This document shows positions 34,861 to 44,486 of a DNA stretch of 64,000 nucleotides, piece after piece. The notes under the pieces are model-generated. The model had not been told where the DNA came from and did no database searches. It saw only the letters and a program-made list of their open reading frames with translations. A program made the position numbers and the translations under genes. The stretch comes from Verrucomicrobiota bacterium (GTDB lineage: Bacteria > Verrucomicrobiota > Verrucomicrobiia > Limisphaerales > UBA1319), in NCBI GenBank assembly GCA_022711435.1, contig JAKLFB010000026.1, forward strand, positions 18,834 through 82,833. Direction: 5' to 3'. Within the stretch, counting starts at the first letter, position 1, and the number at the start of each line of letters is the position of its first letter.

Positions 34861-37707
34861 TCACTTGCGCAGGCGGAAGAACGCGTTGGAGGCGCCGAGC
34901 GGCAGCGTCACCACGTTGCGGCCATCCTGGGCCACGGGCAGTTCTCCGACCGTCGTCCACGGACCGTCATTCGGCAACGAGCCGGTGGACTCGAGCTGGA
35001 ATCCAGCGGCGCTCTCGGGCCACGAGATCCGGATGCTGCCGCCGGCAAGTCCGATCTCCAGCGCCGGCGCCGGGATGGGCTCGCGACCCACAGCCCAATT
35101 CACCGCGGCTTCGAGCAATGCATACACATTGGGTGTGTAGGGGACGACCGTGCCAGCCGAGAAGACGAACATGCCGACCCGGCGGGCCGGCGCGGCCATG
35201 CCGACCATCTGTGCGCCGGCATCATAGGCGAAGAGGGTGTAATGCTCCGGATGATCCACCATGGTCGCAACCAGGATCGCTCCCGCGCCGACCGTCCGGC
35301 CATAGCATCCGCTGGTGGGGGTCACGTAGACGGGAACATCGCCCGACAAGCCCGCCGCCAGCGGGTGCGCGGCGTCGATGATGGTGATGTTCGTCTGCAG
35401 GCCGATGTAGGTGAAGATGCCGAAGTCATTCGTGGTGACCGTGCCGGTGAGCGCCATGTCATCGAAAATGAAGGACTCATTCGCGATGACGGGCTTGGCC
35501 AGGTCGCGGAAGGCGTTTCCGACATTGCCGGAGCTGATGGACTCGCTCACGATGATGAGGTCGTAGTCGTTCGTGGTGGCATGGTCCCGCAGGGCGGGGA
35601 TGCCGGACGCGCTCGTGGCCGCCCGGGTGGTGACGGTATTTCCGAGGGACGCCAGGTGGTCGCGGACCGCGGTATCCGGCACGTTGGGCGTCGCAGCATT
35701 GACGACGAAGAGAATCCACAGGGGCTCGGGCGGCGTGCCCACGACAATGTTCACGGGGGCCGACCCGGTTTGCAGCCCGTCGTTGTCTCTGGCCACGGCG
35801 GCCAGCGAGTACCGGCCTTCGGCCACGGAGGGCCACACGATTTCGAACGGCGTGGCGGAGTCCTCTCCGACCCATATCGTTCCCTTCAAGGATGTGGCGT
35901 AGAACTGGACGTTGGTCACGCTGCCGTTGGCATCCTCCGCCTGGCATTGGATCGCGATATTGGCGCCAGCGGGGAAGGCCGCGTCCGGCGCCGGGCTGGT
36001 GATCCGCACCGTGGGCGACGTGCGATTGATCGCCCAGTTGACGGCCGCCTCGAACAAGTGGCGCCCTTCGGGGGTGAAGCTGGCGGCGGCCATATCGAGC
36101 ATGAACACAGCCACCCGCCGAGCCAGGGCCGACGTTCCATCCGACAGCTGCACCCCCGTTTCGTAGCCGAAGATCACGGACTTGGCGGGATCATCCACCA
36201 GGTGCGCGATCGCAATCGCGCTTGGATTGGCGCTGACGTCGCCCCACATGAACGTTTCGGGAGCCGCGACGACCGCGTGCGGGCCGGCAGCCAGCCCGGC
36301 GGCCAGCGGATGGCCGGCATTGGCGATCACAACCTGGGTTTGCGCATTCGTTGTCCCATACTGCACGTTCGCCTCGAGCCCGCACATGCCCATGTCGTCC
36401 AGAATGAAGGGTTCCCAGGTGATCACGGGAACGGCCGCATCGTGGAACTTGGCGAGGACGTCGCCCGAGCTGACGGTCCCGGAAACCAGCACCAGGAGCT
36501 TATCCTCGGCGTCCGCGGAAGAGGAGGCGGAGGCCAGCTTGGTGATGACCTCGATGCCCATGGCGTGGAGGATGTTGCTCACCGCCGCGTCGCCCGATCC
36601 CAACACCAGGTTGTTCACGATGAACAGGGCCGGCTTGGGCGGCGCGCCCACCGTGATCTCCACCGACGGCGAATTCATCGTCAGGCCGTCGTTGTCGGTG
36701 GCGACGGCCATGAGGATGTAGTTGCCTTCGGGCGCCTGGTTCCAGGCGAAGGAGAATGGCGCGCTGACCGCCTGCCCGAGCCACCGGTTCGTGGCAGCGC
36801 TTTGGGCATAGAAATCGACGCTCGCGACGCTGCCGCCAGCGTCTTGGGCCTGGGCCTGGATCGAGATATTGGCGTTGGCCGCAAAGGCCATGCCGGAGCC
36901 CGGGTAAGTGATCGTGACCGTGGGGCCTTGGAGCGAGGCCGGCTCCAGCGCCCAGGAAACCGCGGCGTCCAGGAGCGTGTAGGCATCCATCGCGTATGGC
37001 ACCTCGACAGCCTGCGTCGCAAAGCCGAACAGGAAGAAACCCACACGCCGTGCCGGAGCGTTCAAGCCGGCCATCGGGGCGCCGGCGTCATAGGCAAAGA
37101 TGGCGCAATTGGTGGGCGCATTCATGGCGGTGGCCACGCGGATGGCCCCGCTGCCCAGGGTGCGACCCCAGCCCACGGACAGGTTGCTGCTGTAGACGGT
37201 GACCGGGCCGGAGAGTCCGGCGGCCAGCGGATGCGCCGACGGCAGGACCTCGATCTGCGTTTGCAGCGTGGTCTGGCCGAGATCTCCTGCGGCGGCGCCT
37301 GTCATGGCCATGTCGTCGAAGAGGGCCGACTCCATCACGATCACCGGCTTGCCAAGGTTGCGGAAGGCATCCCCGACGCTGGCGGAGGAGATGGACTCGC
37401 TCACGATCACCAGGTCGTAAGGGTTGGTCGTGGCCGCATCCCGGAGCCTGGCCCGCGCGATGTAGCTGCTGTCGGCCGCCGCGTAGTAGGTGACGCTGTG
37501 GCCCAAGGCGAAGGCCAGGCGCGCCGCGATCGCGGCGTCCCCGGGATTGGCGGGATCGGCGCTGACGACGAAGAGGATGTTCGCGGCCCGAGCGGGCAGC
37601 GTCATCCACAAGGCCAGCAGCAGCAGTCCGGCGATCCTGGCCGGCCAGGCACGACAAAGCCCCGCGAAGCCGGGGCGGCGGATCCGTCGAGTCATTGGAG
37701 TGTTCAT
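34861..37707 (-). CDS. Secreted protein with three flavodoxin/GATase-like domains
   Basis: About 948 residues. An N-terminal signal (IAGLLLLALWMTLPARA) leads into three copies of a ~200-residue alpha/beta domain. Each has ILFVV or LFIVN, a G-D-A-A-V stretch, an L-G-H or L-G-N turn, a DLVIVSESISS-type strand, F-R/H-D-K-P-V-I and DDMA. ThuA-like or class I amidotransferase-like folds are the nearest match I can suggest. Copies 1-2 and 2-3 are separated by Ig-like linkers (TVTITYPGSGMAFAANANIS; TVRITSPAPDAAFPAGANIA). The last ~65 residues (IRISWPESAAGFQLEST to ASNAFFRLRK) are the short module shared with other secreted proteins here. No catalytic Cys-His-Glu triad is visible. The upstream gap (34586-34860) holds no gene. 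Confidence 0.8.
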   Translation of the reverse strand: MNTPMTRRIRRPGFAGLCRAWPARIAGLLLLALWMTLPARAANILFVVSADPANPGDAAIAARLAFALGHSVTYYAAADSSYIARARLRDAATTNPYDLVIVSESISSASVGDAFRNLGKPVIVMESALFDDMAMTGAAAGDLGQTTLQTQIEVLPSAHPLAAGLSGPVTVYSSNLSVGWGRTLGSGAIRVATAMNAPTNCAIFAYDAGAPMAGLNAPARRVGFFLFGFATQAVEVPYAMDAYTLLDAAVSWALEPASLQGPTVTITYPGSGMAFAANANISIQAQAQDAGGSVASVDFYAQSAATNRWLGQAVSAPFSFAWNQAPEGNYILMAVATDNDGLTMNSPSVEITVGAPPKPALFIVNNLVLGSGDAAVSNILHAMGIEVITKLASASSSADAEDKLLVLVSGTVSSGDVLAKFHDAAVPVITWEPFILDDMGMCGLEANVQYGTTNAQTQVVIANAGHPLAAGLAAGPHAVVAAPETFMWGDVSANPSAIAIAHLVDDPAKSVIFGYETGVQLSDGTSALARRVAVFMLDMAAASFTPEGRHLFEAAVNWAINRTSPTVRITSPAPDAAFPAGANIAIQCQAEDANGSVTNVQFYATSLKGTIWVGEDSATPFEIVWPSVAEGRYSLAAVARDNDGLQTGSAPVNIVVGTPPEPLWILFVVNAATPNVPDTAVRDHLASLGNTVTTRAATSASGIPALRDHATTNDYDLIIVSESISSGNVGNAFRDLAKPVIANESFIFDDMALTGTVTTNDFGIFTYIGLQTNITIIDAAHPLAAGLSGDVPVYVTPTSGCYGRTVGAGAILVATMVDHPEHYTLFAYDAGAQMVGMAAPARRVGMFVFSAGTVVPYTPNVYALLEAAVNWAVGREPIPAPALEIGLAGGSIRISWPESAAGFQLESTGSLPNDGPWTTVGELPVAQDGRNVVTLPLGASNAFFRLRK

Positions 37708-37787
37708 CGTATCGAGTGAGTTCAGGGTTGAGGTTGGTGGTGTTGCAGAATAATTGGCATGTTTCGATCGGCTCGAGCCGGAAGGCT

Positions 37788-38495
<708 letters not shown>

Positions 38496-38590
38496 AAAGC
38501 GTTCGGCGAGGGGCTCGGCGGCGGAGCGCCGGCGGCGGGCCGCGCGGGACGAATCCCGGCCCGCTGGATGGCGGATCTGGAGAGGCATGC

Positions 38591-40027
38591 TCACGATGGC
38601 AGAAGGGCGTGGAAGACAAGGACGCCGGCCAGCCCGACGACCGCAACGATGCTCTCCATCACCGTCCAGACCTGAAACGTCTCCTTGATGCTGACGTTGT
38701 AGTATTCCTTGAACATCCAGAAGCCGATGTCGTTGAAGTGGGAGAACATGAGGCTGCCGGCGGTGGTCGACAGGACCATCAGCTCGGGGCGCACGCCGCT
38801 CTGGGAAACGAGCGGAAGCACCACGCCGGCGGCGGTGATGGCCGCCACGGTCGCCGATCCCAGCGCGAGCCGCAGGACCGCCGCCGTGCTCCATGCCAGC
38901 ACGATGGGCGACCACTCGAGCGTCTGAGCAACCGCCTTGATCGACTCGGCCGTGCCGCTGTCGAGCAGGACCTGCTTGAACGCCCCGCCGCCGGCGATGA
39001 TGAAGAGCACCATCGCGATGCTGCCCACCGCGCCGCCCATGCCTTTCATGACGTCCTCCATCGGGCGGCCCCGGCGCCGGCCCAGCGCGACGATCCCTAC
39101 CAGCACCGCCGTGCCCAGGGCGATGTTCGGATCGCTGAAGAAGGCGACCGCCCGGGCGGCCGGGCCGCTCGGCTTCCAAGCCATCGTCACGACCGCTCCC
39201 ATCAGCATCAGCAGCACCGGCATCAGCATCGTCAGCAGGCTCACGCCGATGCCCGGCAGCTCCTCCCGCCTGAACTGGCGCTCCGTGAAGAGCTCCGGCG
39301 GCGGCTGGTTTCGCAGATGCCGGAAGAACCGCGCGAGAAACGGGCCCGCCAGAAATGTCGCCGGCGCCGCCAGCGCCAGCCCGTAGAGCAGGGTCACGTT
39401 CGGATCCGCCCCGTAGAGCTGCGCGATGGCCGTGGGCGCCGGATGCGGCGGCAGGTAGCCATGGGTGACCGACAGCGCCGAGGAGAGCGGGATGCCCAGC
39501 ATCATCAGCGGTTTCCTGGTCACGACGGAGAACGTGTAGATGAGGGGAATCAGCGTGAGAAAGCTGGCGTTGTAAATCATCGGCAGGCCGACCAGGAAGC
39601 CGGTGATCATGACCGACAGCTGGATCCGCTTTTCGCCAAAGAGATCCGTGAGCCAATAGGTGATGGTGTGAGCGGCCCCGCTCTCCTCGATCAGCTTGCC
39701 CAGCATCGCGCCGAAGGCGAGGATCAGCGCCAAGCTGCCCATCGTGCCGCCGATGCCCGCGAGCATGGACTTGAGGGCGGCGTCGGGGGCGAGCCCGTTC
39801 AGCAGCCCGACGGCCAGCGAGGCCAGCAGCAGCGCCAGAAAAGCGTTGAGCTTCAGCCACACGATGAGCGCCAGCAAAAGGACGATGCCCAGGCCCAGGA
39901 TCAGGAGGCGAACGGCAACGGCATGGCGAACGGCATACGCCCCCAGCCCCAGAAGGAAGTCGAAATTCACCCCCGCGATCAACGCCAGCACCAAGACCAG
40001 CCCGAGGATGACGCGGAGGGGCTTCAT
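38591..40027 (-). CDS. GntP-family gluconate/sugar-acid:H+ symporter
   Basis: A 478-residue inner-membrane permease with about twelve hydrophobic segments. Family stretches include GIGGTMGSLALILAFGAMLG, GFLVGLPMIYNASFLTLIPL, SVTHGYLPPHPAPTAIAQLY and SLMFSHFNDIGFWMFKEYYN. GntP proteins import gluconate and related aldonates or uronate-derived acids with protons. In this block it would take up sugar acids released outside the cell. The ATG at 40027 directly follows hairpin repeat copy B, whose last bases (CGGGAAG) act as its ribosome site. Confidence 0.95.
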   Translation of the reverse strand: MKPLRVILGLVLVLALIAGVNFDFLLGLGAYAVRHAVAVRLLILGLGIVLLLALIVWLKLNAFLALLLASLAVGLLNGLAPDAALKSMLAGIGGTMGSLALILAFGAMLGKLIEESGAAHTITYWLTDLFGEKRIQLSVMITGFLVGLPMIYNASFLTLIPLIYTFSVVTRKPLMMLGIPLSSALSVTHGYLPPHPAPTAIAQLYGADPNVTLLYGLALAAPATFLAGPFLARFFRHLRNQPPPELFTERQFRREELPGIGVSLLTMLMPVLLMLMGAVVTMAWKPSGPAARAVAFFSDPNIALGTAVLVGIVALGRRRGRPMEDVMKGMGGAVGSIAMVLFIIAGGGAFKQVLLDSGTAESIKAVAQTLEWSPIVLAWSTAAVLRLALGSATVAAITAAGVVLPLVSQSGVRPELMVLSTTAGSLMFSHFNDIGFWMFKEYYNVSIKETFQVWTVMESIVAVVGLAGVLVFHALLPS

Positions 40028-40157
40028 GGGCAGACTTCCCGCGCCAAGGTTCGCGCCCTGAACCCATGAGCCGCGGGACGCCCCCTCTGCCCGCCCTCTC
40101 CCCCGCGGTCCGCGGAGGAGAGGGTGGCCGAAGGCCGGGAGAGGGGGAGGTTCATGG
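40028..40157 (-). repeat. CCTCTCC hairpin repeat, copy B (abuts a start codon)
   Basis: On the minus strand it runs from CCATGAACCTCCCCCTCTCC through CCTCTCCTCCGCGGACCGCG, a strong hairpin, to GGCGCGAACCTTGGCGCGGG and ends at the ATG of the GntP gene. It matches copy A base for base over most of its length. It fills the whole gap between the amidohydrolase and the permease genes. Confidence 0.75.
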
Positions 40158-40160
40158 TGA

Positions 40161-41252
40161 TTATGGCGAGCCGGTGATGCAGGTCGGCCGACTCGATCTC
40201 GCTTCGCGGGATTCGACGGTTTCAGGAGCCGCTGGGCCGCCGTGAATCTGGAGCAGGCGCCGATAGCCCGCGGCGGCGAACTCGGCGAAATTGCGCCCCA
40301 GGAAATTGCGGGCGATCTCGGGCGTGAAAAGGCCAGGGTGCGCCCGCACGCGCGCGTCGCCGTGGCGGCTCGACTCCTGAAGGCTGTCGAGCATGGCGCG
40401 GGCGCCGCCGAAGTTCCAGCTCATCCGGCCATAGGGTGCGTCGCTGCCGCAGAACAGGTTTCGGCAGAACGGCTCGCCGGCGAGCTGGTAGGTGATCAGA
40501 TCGCTCTCGATGTGGGTGTCGCGCTTGGCGCTGAGGACGAATCGTATGTTGGGCTGGCGTAGGCCCAGCTCGCGGGCGCGCCGGTAGAGATCGTCGGCCT
40601 CGACGTAGCCCGCGCCGCCGCCGCCCATGTGAATGGCCAGGATGGGGCAGCCGGGATGCAAGGCGGCCACGCGCTCGAGCCCCTCCGCCGGCGTGAACGG
40701 GGTGTCCGCCCCGAAGTGAAACGCGGGGATGGCGCCCAGCTGGGCGATGCGCTCGAGAAGGATCCGAACCGGCTCGCTGTCGATCGGGAACCGGTTCTGC
40801 GCCGGGTTGATCTTGACGAACAGGAAGCCGAACTCGCCGACGAGCACGTCCACCAGCTCGAGCGCCCGGTCCAGGCCGAGCGCCTTGGGATCGGTCCAGC
40901 CTGCCGGGAGGAACTTGTCCGGATGCCGGCGCGCCGATTCCGCAATGTAACGGTTGGCGGCCAGCAGGGCGTCGAAATCCCGGCGCGGATCGCCGGCGTA
41001 GGCCGTGGCGGCGGGGTTCTGCCAGATCAGCGCCATGTCCACACACGCCGATCCCATCTCGGCCAGGATCTCCTCCGCCGAGACCGGCCGGCCGTGGTAG
41101 TAGTTGGGGGAGGCATCGTAGCGGCGGCGCAGCTCCCCGTTGAGCCGGGCCAGGTCGGTGGCGTGCACATCGGCATCCATCGTTAACCGGGATCCGTTCG
41201 CCTCCAGAAAGCCCGCGAGCCCGCGGTTGTGAGCGATCACATCAGCGTTCAT
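40161..41252 (-). CDS. Amidohydrolase family 2 (TIM-barrel metal-dependent hydrolase)
   Basis: About 363 residues, cytoplasmic, without a signal peptide. The order of motifs is that of Amidohydro_2: LTMDADVHATDL near the N-terminus, then ALIWQNPAATAYAGDPRRDF, FLFVKINPAQNRFPIDSE, AIPAFHFGADTPFTPAEGLE, CPILAIHMGGGGAGYV and NLFCGSDAPYGRMSW. The last resembles the G-S-D-x-P-Y signature with the metal-binding Asp. The usual H-x-H at the first strand is replaced by D-x-H-A. Relatives are uronate isomerases, lactonases and decarboxylases; a sugar-acid or lactone substrate would fit the neighbours. The first part of the open frame is excluded because an internal ATG at 41252 is the better start. Confidence 0.82.
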   Translation of the reverse strand: MNADVIAHNRGLAGFLEANGSRLTMDADVHATDLARLNGELRRRYDASPNYYHGRPVSAEEILAEMGSACVDMALIWQNPAATAYAGDPRRDFDALLAANRYIAESARRHPDKFLPAGWTDPKALGLDRALELVDVLVGEFGFLFVKINPAQNRFPIDSEPVRILLERIAQLGAIPAFHFGADTPFTPAEGLERVAALHPGCPILAIHMGGGGAGYVEADDLYRRARELGLRQPNIRFVLSAKRDTHIESDLITYQLAGEPFCRNLFCGSDAPYGRMSWNFGGARAMLDSLQESSRHGDARVRAHPGLFTPEIARNFLGRNFAEFAAAGYRRLLQIHGGPAAPETVESREARSSRPTCITGSP

Positions 41253-41365
41253 AAAGATAATGCGTCCCGGTGGATGGCCCAATCACGAAGGGCCGCGTCG
41301 AGACTGTCCATTGCCGCCCGGATGATCTTGTCATGGGCCACCTGGAGGGGTCCGATGGCTGTCGT

Positions 41366-42901
41366 TCAAGGATTCCCGGCGAAGAAGGTCGTTACGGAAC
41401 TGCCAGGGGCTTCGTAGATCAGCGCTCCGTCTTTCAGCCCGAACTCGCCTGCGCGGGCATAGCTATCCTTCTCGTCGTCGGTGGTCCGCCAGGCAACGAA
41501 GGATTTCGCAGTCGTTCCTTGGACGGCCACGGCCACCTTCTTGCTCTTGCCGATGTTGATGAGGACGAATGCGTCAGGGTTTTTCGTGCCGTTGGCGGCG
41601 AAGGCCATCAGGGCGATCTCGGAGTCCATGGCCGAGGTGCGGGCGACGGCCATGCCCGGCTGCCCGGCCCGCGCAAGCTGCTTGAACATGTAGTAGCCCC
41701 GTTTGATCTCCCAGGTGCCATCCTCGCGAACCGTGAAGGCCGAACCGGGATTCGGGTCGCCGCCGACCCATTTGGCGGGACGCTGGATGCCCGCCCAGGG
41801 GATGATGCCGTTGACCTTGGCGGTGTAGATGTTGCCGTGGTACTCCTTGATGTTCTGGGCGTTCATCCCGCCCCAGCTCGTCGAGGTCACCCACGCATGA
41901 AGATCGGGTCGCTTCGCGCGCAGCTTGTCGATGCCGGCGCTCTTGTGCTCGCCGAACCACCGGCCATAGCTGCCGTTGTAGAATCCGTGCGACGTGATCA
42001 GCCCCAGCTTGCGCAATGCCTCGGCGTCGTCGGCGATGGCGTCCGCATACCCCCAGGTGTCGAACCGGTACCAGTTGCTCGGCTCCCCCGGCGTCACGCC
42101 CACCTCGGGCAGCCCGGCAGCCTTCAGCTCGTCCGCCACCAGCTTGATGAACTCGACCACCTGTTCCGGCGGCCAAAACATGTTGTAGTCGTGGTTGGGG
42201 CGGTCGGTCAGTCCGGCCTGCGTCCAGCGAAACCAGTCTTCGCCCTCGTTGTGCAGGGAGACGTATCGGAGCGGCAGCCCCTCCTTTTGCCGAAGGAACT
42301 TCGCCCAGCTCACCAGGTAGAGCGCCAGATCGCGCCGGTGAGCCGGATCGAGGTCGCGGCCGCGCATGACCTTCTGCCGGGTCATGTAGGCCGGGGGGCC
42401 GTAGAGCGTCGTGATGATCGCCAGGTCGCGGCCGCCCGACCGGGTCTTCTTGAGACCTTCCCGGGCAAAGTACCGCAGCTGCTGCGTGGTGGTCTCGTGG
42501 TCGTAAGCGCCGCCCGGTTCCGTCTGATGAAACGGGTCGTAAAACATCTTCAGCAGGCCGACCTTCAGGCCGTCTTCGCCGAAGACCAGCTCCACGATCT
42601 TCTGCTTGTCGGCCTCACGAAGCAGGCTGAAGCCGCCGTATTCCTGCGGATCCTGACGATAGTCGCGCGTCTGGCAGGTTTCGACGTAATTGAAGCCGAA
42701 GCCGGCCCAGTCCTGCAGCTTTCGGGCGAAGTCCACCTGGGCGCGGACGGCGGTGAAGCCCAGCGCCTGGCCGGCCGCGCGAGGGGCCGGCGCCAAAGCC
42801 AGGGCGGCCACAAGAACGGGCAGGGGCCATCGGTGCGCCGGGGCGGCCGGGAAGGCCGGCGGACGATTCGTGGCGCGGCCAGGATGGATGAGTGGGCTCA
42901 T
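41366..42901 (-). CDS. GH30-like secreted glycoside hydrolase, lacking the expected nucleophile Glu
   Basis: A 511-residue exported enzyme. A Pro/Ala-rich signal region ends near residue 44. The barrel starts with DWAGFGFNYVETCQTRDYRQ, and RYVSLHNEGEDWFRWTQ supplies the acid/base Glu in a H-N-E context. In clan A the nucleophile should follow a W-x-x-E pattern; here the strand reads LHAWVTSTSWGGMN with Ser and Thr only. The C-terminal sandwich (EIALMAFAANGTKNPDAFVL to APGSSVTTFFAGNP) is typical of GH30. Its start overlaps the end of the LacI-type regulator gene (ATGA), so the regulator and enzyme are co-translated. Confidence 0.82.
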   Translation of the reverse strand: MSPLIHPGRATNRPPAFPAAPAHRWPLPVLVAALALAPAPRAAGQALGFTAVRAQVDFARKLQDWAGFGFNYVETCQTRDYRQDPQEYGGFSLLREADKQKIVELVFGEDGLKVGLLKMFYDPFHQTEPGGAYDHETTTQQLRYFAREGLKKTRSGGRDLAIITTLYGPPAYMTRQKVMRGRDLDPAHRRDLALYLVSWAKFLRQKEGLPLRYVSLHNEGEDWFRWTQAGLTDRPNHDYNMFWPPEQVVEFIKLVADELKAAGLPEVGVTPGEPSNWYRFDTWGYADAIADDAEALRKLGLITSHGFYNGSYGRWFGEHKSAGIDKLRAKRPDLHAWVTSTSWGGMNAQNIKEYHGNIYTAKVNGIIPWAGIQRPAKWVGGDPNPGSAFTVREDGTWEIKRGYYMFKQLARAGQPGMAVARTSAMDSEIALMAFAANGTKNPDAFVLINIGKSKKVAVAVQGTTAKSFVAWRTTDDEKDSYARAGEFGLKDGALIYEAPGSSVTTFFAGNP

Positions 42902-43983
42902 AGGTGTTTTTTCTGGTTGAGGTTGGAGGAGCGAGGGTTTCGACGGGACGGCGCGGGCCGGGCGGGCCGCAGGGTGGCCACGGACTGCCGCCGGACCAGC
43001 TCGCAGGGCAGCTGGACGGCCATCGGCTGGGCCGTGGCAGGACGCTCGATCTGCTCGAGCAGCATGTCCACCGCCATCCGCCCCATCTCCTGGATGGGCT
43101 GCCGCACGGTCGTGATCGGCTGGCAGAAGAACTCGGCGTGCGGCACCTCGTCGAAACCGACGATCGACATGTCCTTGGGCACGGACAGCCCGTGGTCCCG
43201 AAGCGCGCGCAAGGCCTCGAGCGTGACCAGGTGGCTCAGCGCAAATATTGCGCTAGGACGGGGCTTCATCTCGAGCAGCCGCTTGACCTCGAGGTAGCCG
43301 TTGTGCTGGCCGAACTGGCTGCCCAGGACCAACGCGTCGTCCACGCCCAGCCCGTGCGCCCGGTGCGCCTCCCGGTAGCCCCGGACCCGCTCCTCGTTGA
43401 TCCAGGCGTGCGGCAGCCGCTGGATGCAGCCGATCCGCCGGTGGCCGTGCCCGATCAGGTACTCGGTCGCCCGGTAGGCCGCATGGTAGTTGTCCACGCT
43501 GACGCAATGGCAGACGATGTCCGGCAGCACGCGGTCGAGCAGCACCACCGGCAGCTTGCGCTGGCTCAGCTCGCGGACGTGCTGCCAGTCCTTGCCGACC
43601 GGCAGCAGCAGCAGGCCGTCAATCTCCCGCGCCGCCAGCTGGTCCATGAGCTCGCTCTCCGTGGCCGTGTCCTCCAGGCTGTCGCACACCAGCACGTCGA
43701 ACCCGGCCTGCCGCGCGCACTCGATGATCTTCCGCGCCAGCTGGGCCAGGAAGAAGTGAGAGAGGTCGGGAACGATCAGGCCCAGGGTGCGCGACCGAAG
43801 AGCCGCCGGCTTGTAGAACCGCCGGTTTAAGGAGTAGCCCAAGTCCCGCGCCGCCTTCAGGACCGCCTGCTCCGTTTCCGGAGGGATCCGGAACCGGGTG
43901 CTCTGCCCGCTGAGGACCCGCGAGGCCGTGGCCACCGAAATCCCGGCCTGGCTGGCGACCGCCTGGAGCGTGACCCGGCTCAT
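42898..43983 (-). CDS. LacI-family transcriptional regulator
   Basis: A 361-residue repressor-type protein. The N-terminal helix-turn-helix is textbook: TLQAVASQAGISVATASRVL, then the hinge DLGYSLNR. The periplasmic-binding-like effector domain follows with TLGLIVPDLSHFFLAQLARK, REIDGLLLLPVGKDW, PVVLLDRV, GHRRIGCIQ and MSIVGFDEVPHAEFFCQPIT. It should bind a sugar or sugar acid and control the block downstream. The first gene is translationally coupled. A strong promoter with an inverted-repeat operator lies upstream of its own start. Confidence 0.96.
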   Translation of the reverse strand: MSRVTLQAVASQAGISVATASRVLSGQSTRFRIPPETEQAVLKAARDLGYSLNRRFYKPAALRSRTLGLIVPDLSHFFLAQLARKIIECARQAGFDVLVCDSLEDTATESELMDQLAAREIDGLLLLPVGKDWQHVRELSQRKLPVVLLDRVLPDIVCHCVSVDNYHAAYRATEYLIGHGHRRIGCIQRLPHAWINEERVRGYREAHRAHGLGVDDALVLGSQFGQHNGYLEVKRLLEMKPRPSAIFALSHLVTLEALRALRDHGLSVPKDMSIVGFDEVPHAEFFCQPITTVRQPIQEMGRMAVDMLLEQIERPATAQPMAVQLPCELVRRQSVATLRPARPAPSRRNPRSSNLNQKKHL

Positions 43984-44008
43984 GCGGAGATCAATCTTTG
44001 ACCAATCT

Positions 44009-44053
44009 TGCGCATGTTTTGCGCATTTATACGGTGCGGCAGGCCGGTGTCAA
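44009..44053 (-). promoter_or_regulatory. LacI-type promoter with operator
   Basis: On the minus strand TTGACA (44048-44053), a 16-base spacer and TATAAA (44026-44031) form the best sigma-70 promoter I found in the window. Immediately downstream, covering the expected start point, lies TGCGCAAAACATGCGCA (44009-44025), an inverted repeat of two TGCGCA half sites with a five-base centre. Its size and CG core fit a LacI-family operator, so autoregulation is the simplest reading. Confidence 0.7.
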
Positions 44054-44109
44054 CTCGATTCGACAGCGCCCGGCGCCCGCGGGTGCAGGACATAATTCTT
44101 CGGCGCTTA

Positions 44110-44409
44110 GGGTCTGTGCAAAAATTACTTCCGATTTTGGCGGGAGCGCCGCCGGGCCCGATGCGAGGCGCCTGCCTGCCGCAGCGGCGCAGGCAGGCAA
44201 GGGAGGGAGTGTATCCCCCTGCGATACTCGACCGACCGAGCAACGATGCAGATGGCCCGGCGCCGCCCCGCCCCTGCGGGCTGGGGGCCTTGGGCGAGTT
44301 GGCTGTGTTGCTCCTCGCTCACAGACCGCGCGGGTATGCTCGCTCGTCACGCCTTGCCAGCCCGCCCAATCCCCTCCAGCAAAATCGGAATTAATTTTTG
44401 CACAGACCC
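44110..44409. mobile_element. 300-bp non-autonomous MITE with TTA target duplication
   Basis: The ends are inverted repeats: left GGGTCTGTGCAAAAATTACT then TCCGATTTTG, right the same sequence in reverse with one or two changes (CAAAATCGGAATTAATTTTT then GCACAGACCC). TTA flanks both ends (44107-44109 and 44410-44412), a three-base target duplication. No transposase is encoded. The middle carries a GCCTGCCTGC...GCAGGCAGGC hairpin (about 44168-44202). The parent IS family cannot be named from this sequence alone. It lies within the 745-base gap between the LacI gene and the CotH protein. Confidence 0.8.
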
Positions 44410-44456
44410 TTAGTGCGTCCGGTCGCAGTGGGGCGATCGTCCGCAGTTAGTCTTCT

Positions 44457-44486
44457 CCCTCTCCTCCGCGACAGTGGAGGGGAGGG
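44457..44486. repeat. Hairpin related to the CCTCTCC repeat
   Basis: CCCTCTCCTCCGC, a GACA loop and GTGGAGGGGAGGG form a 13-bp stem with two mismatches. It resembles the central hairpin of the repeat copies at 20595 and 40028, but the flanks are not conserved. The rest of 44413-44729 holds no gene; it includes short C-rich and GAACCGCGAAT-type extragenic repeats. Confidence 0.45.

Noticed and set aside
34777..37719. A 980-codon plus-strand frame opposite the triple-domain protein
   Set aside because: Low-complexity Arg/Gly/His-rich translation with no family features; shadow of the minus-strand gene.
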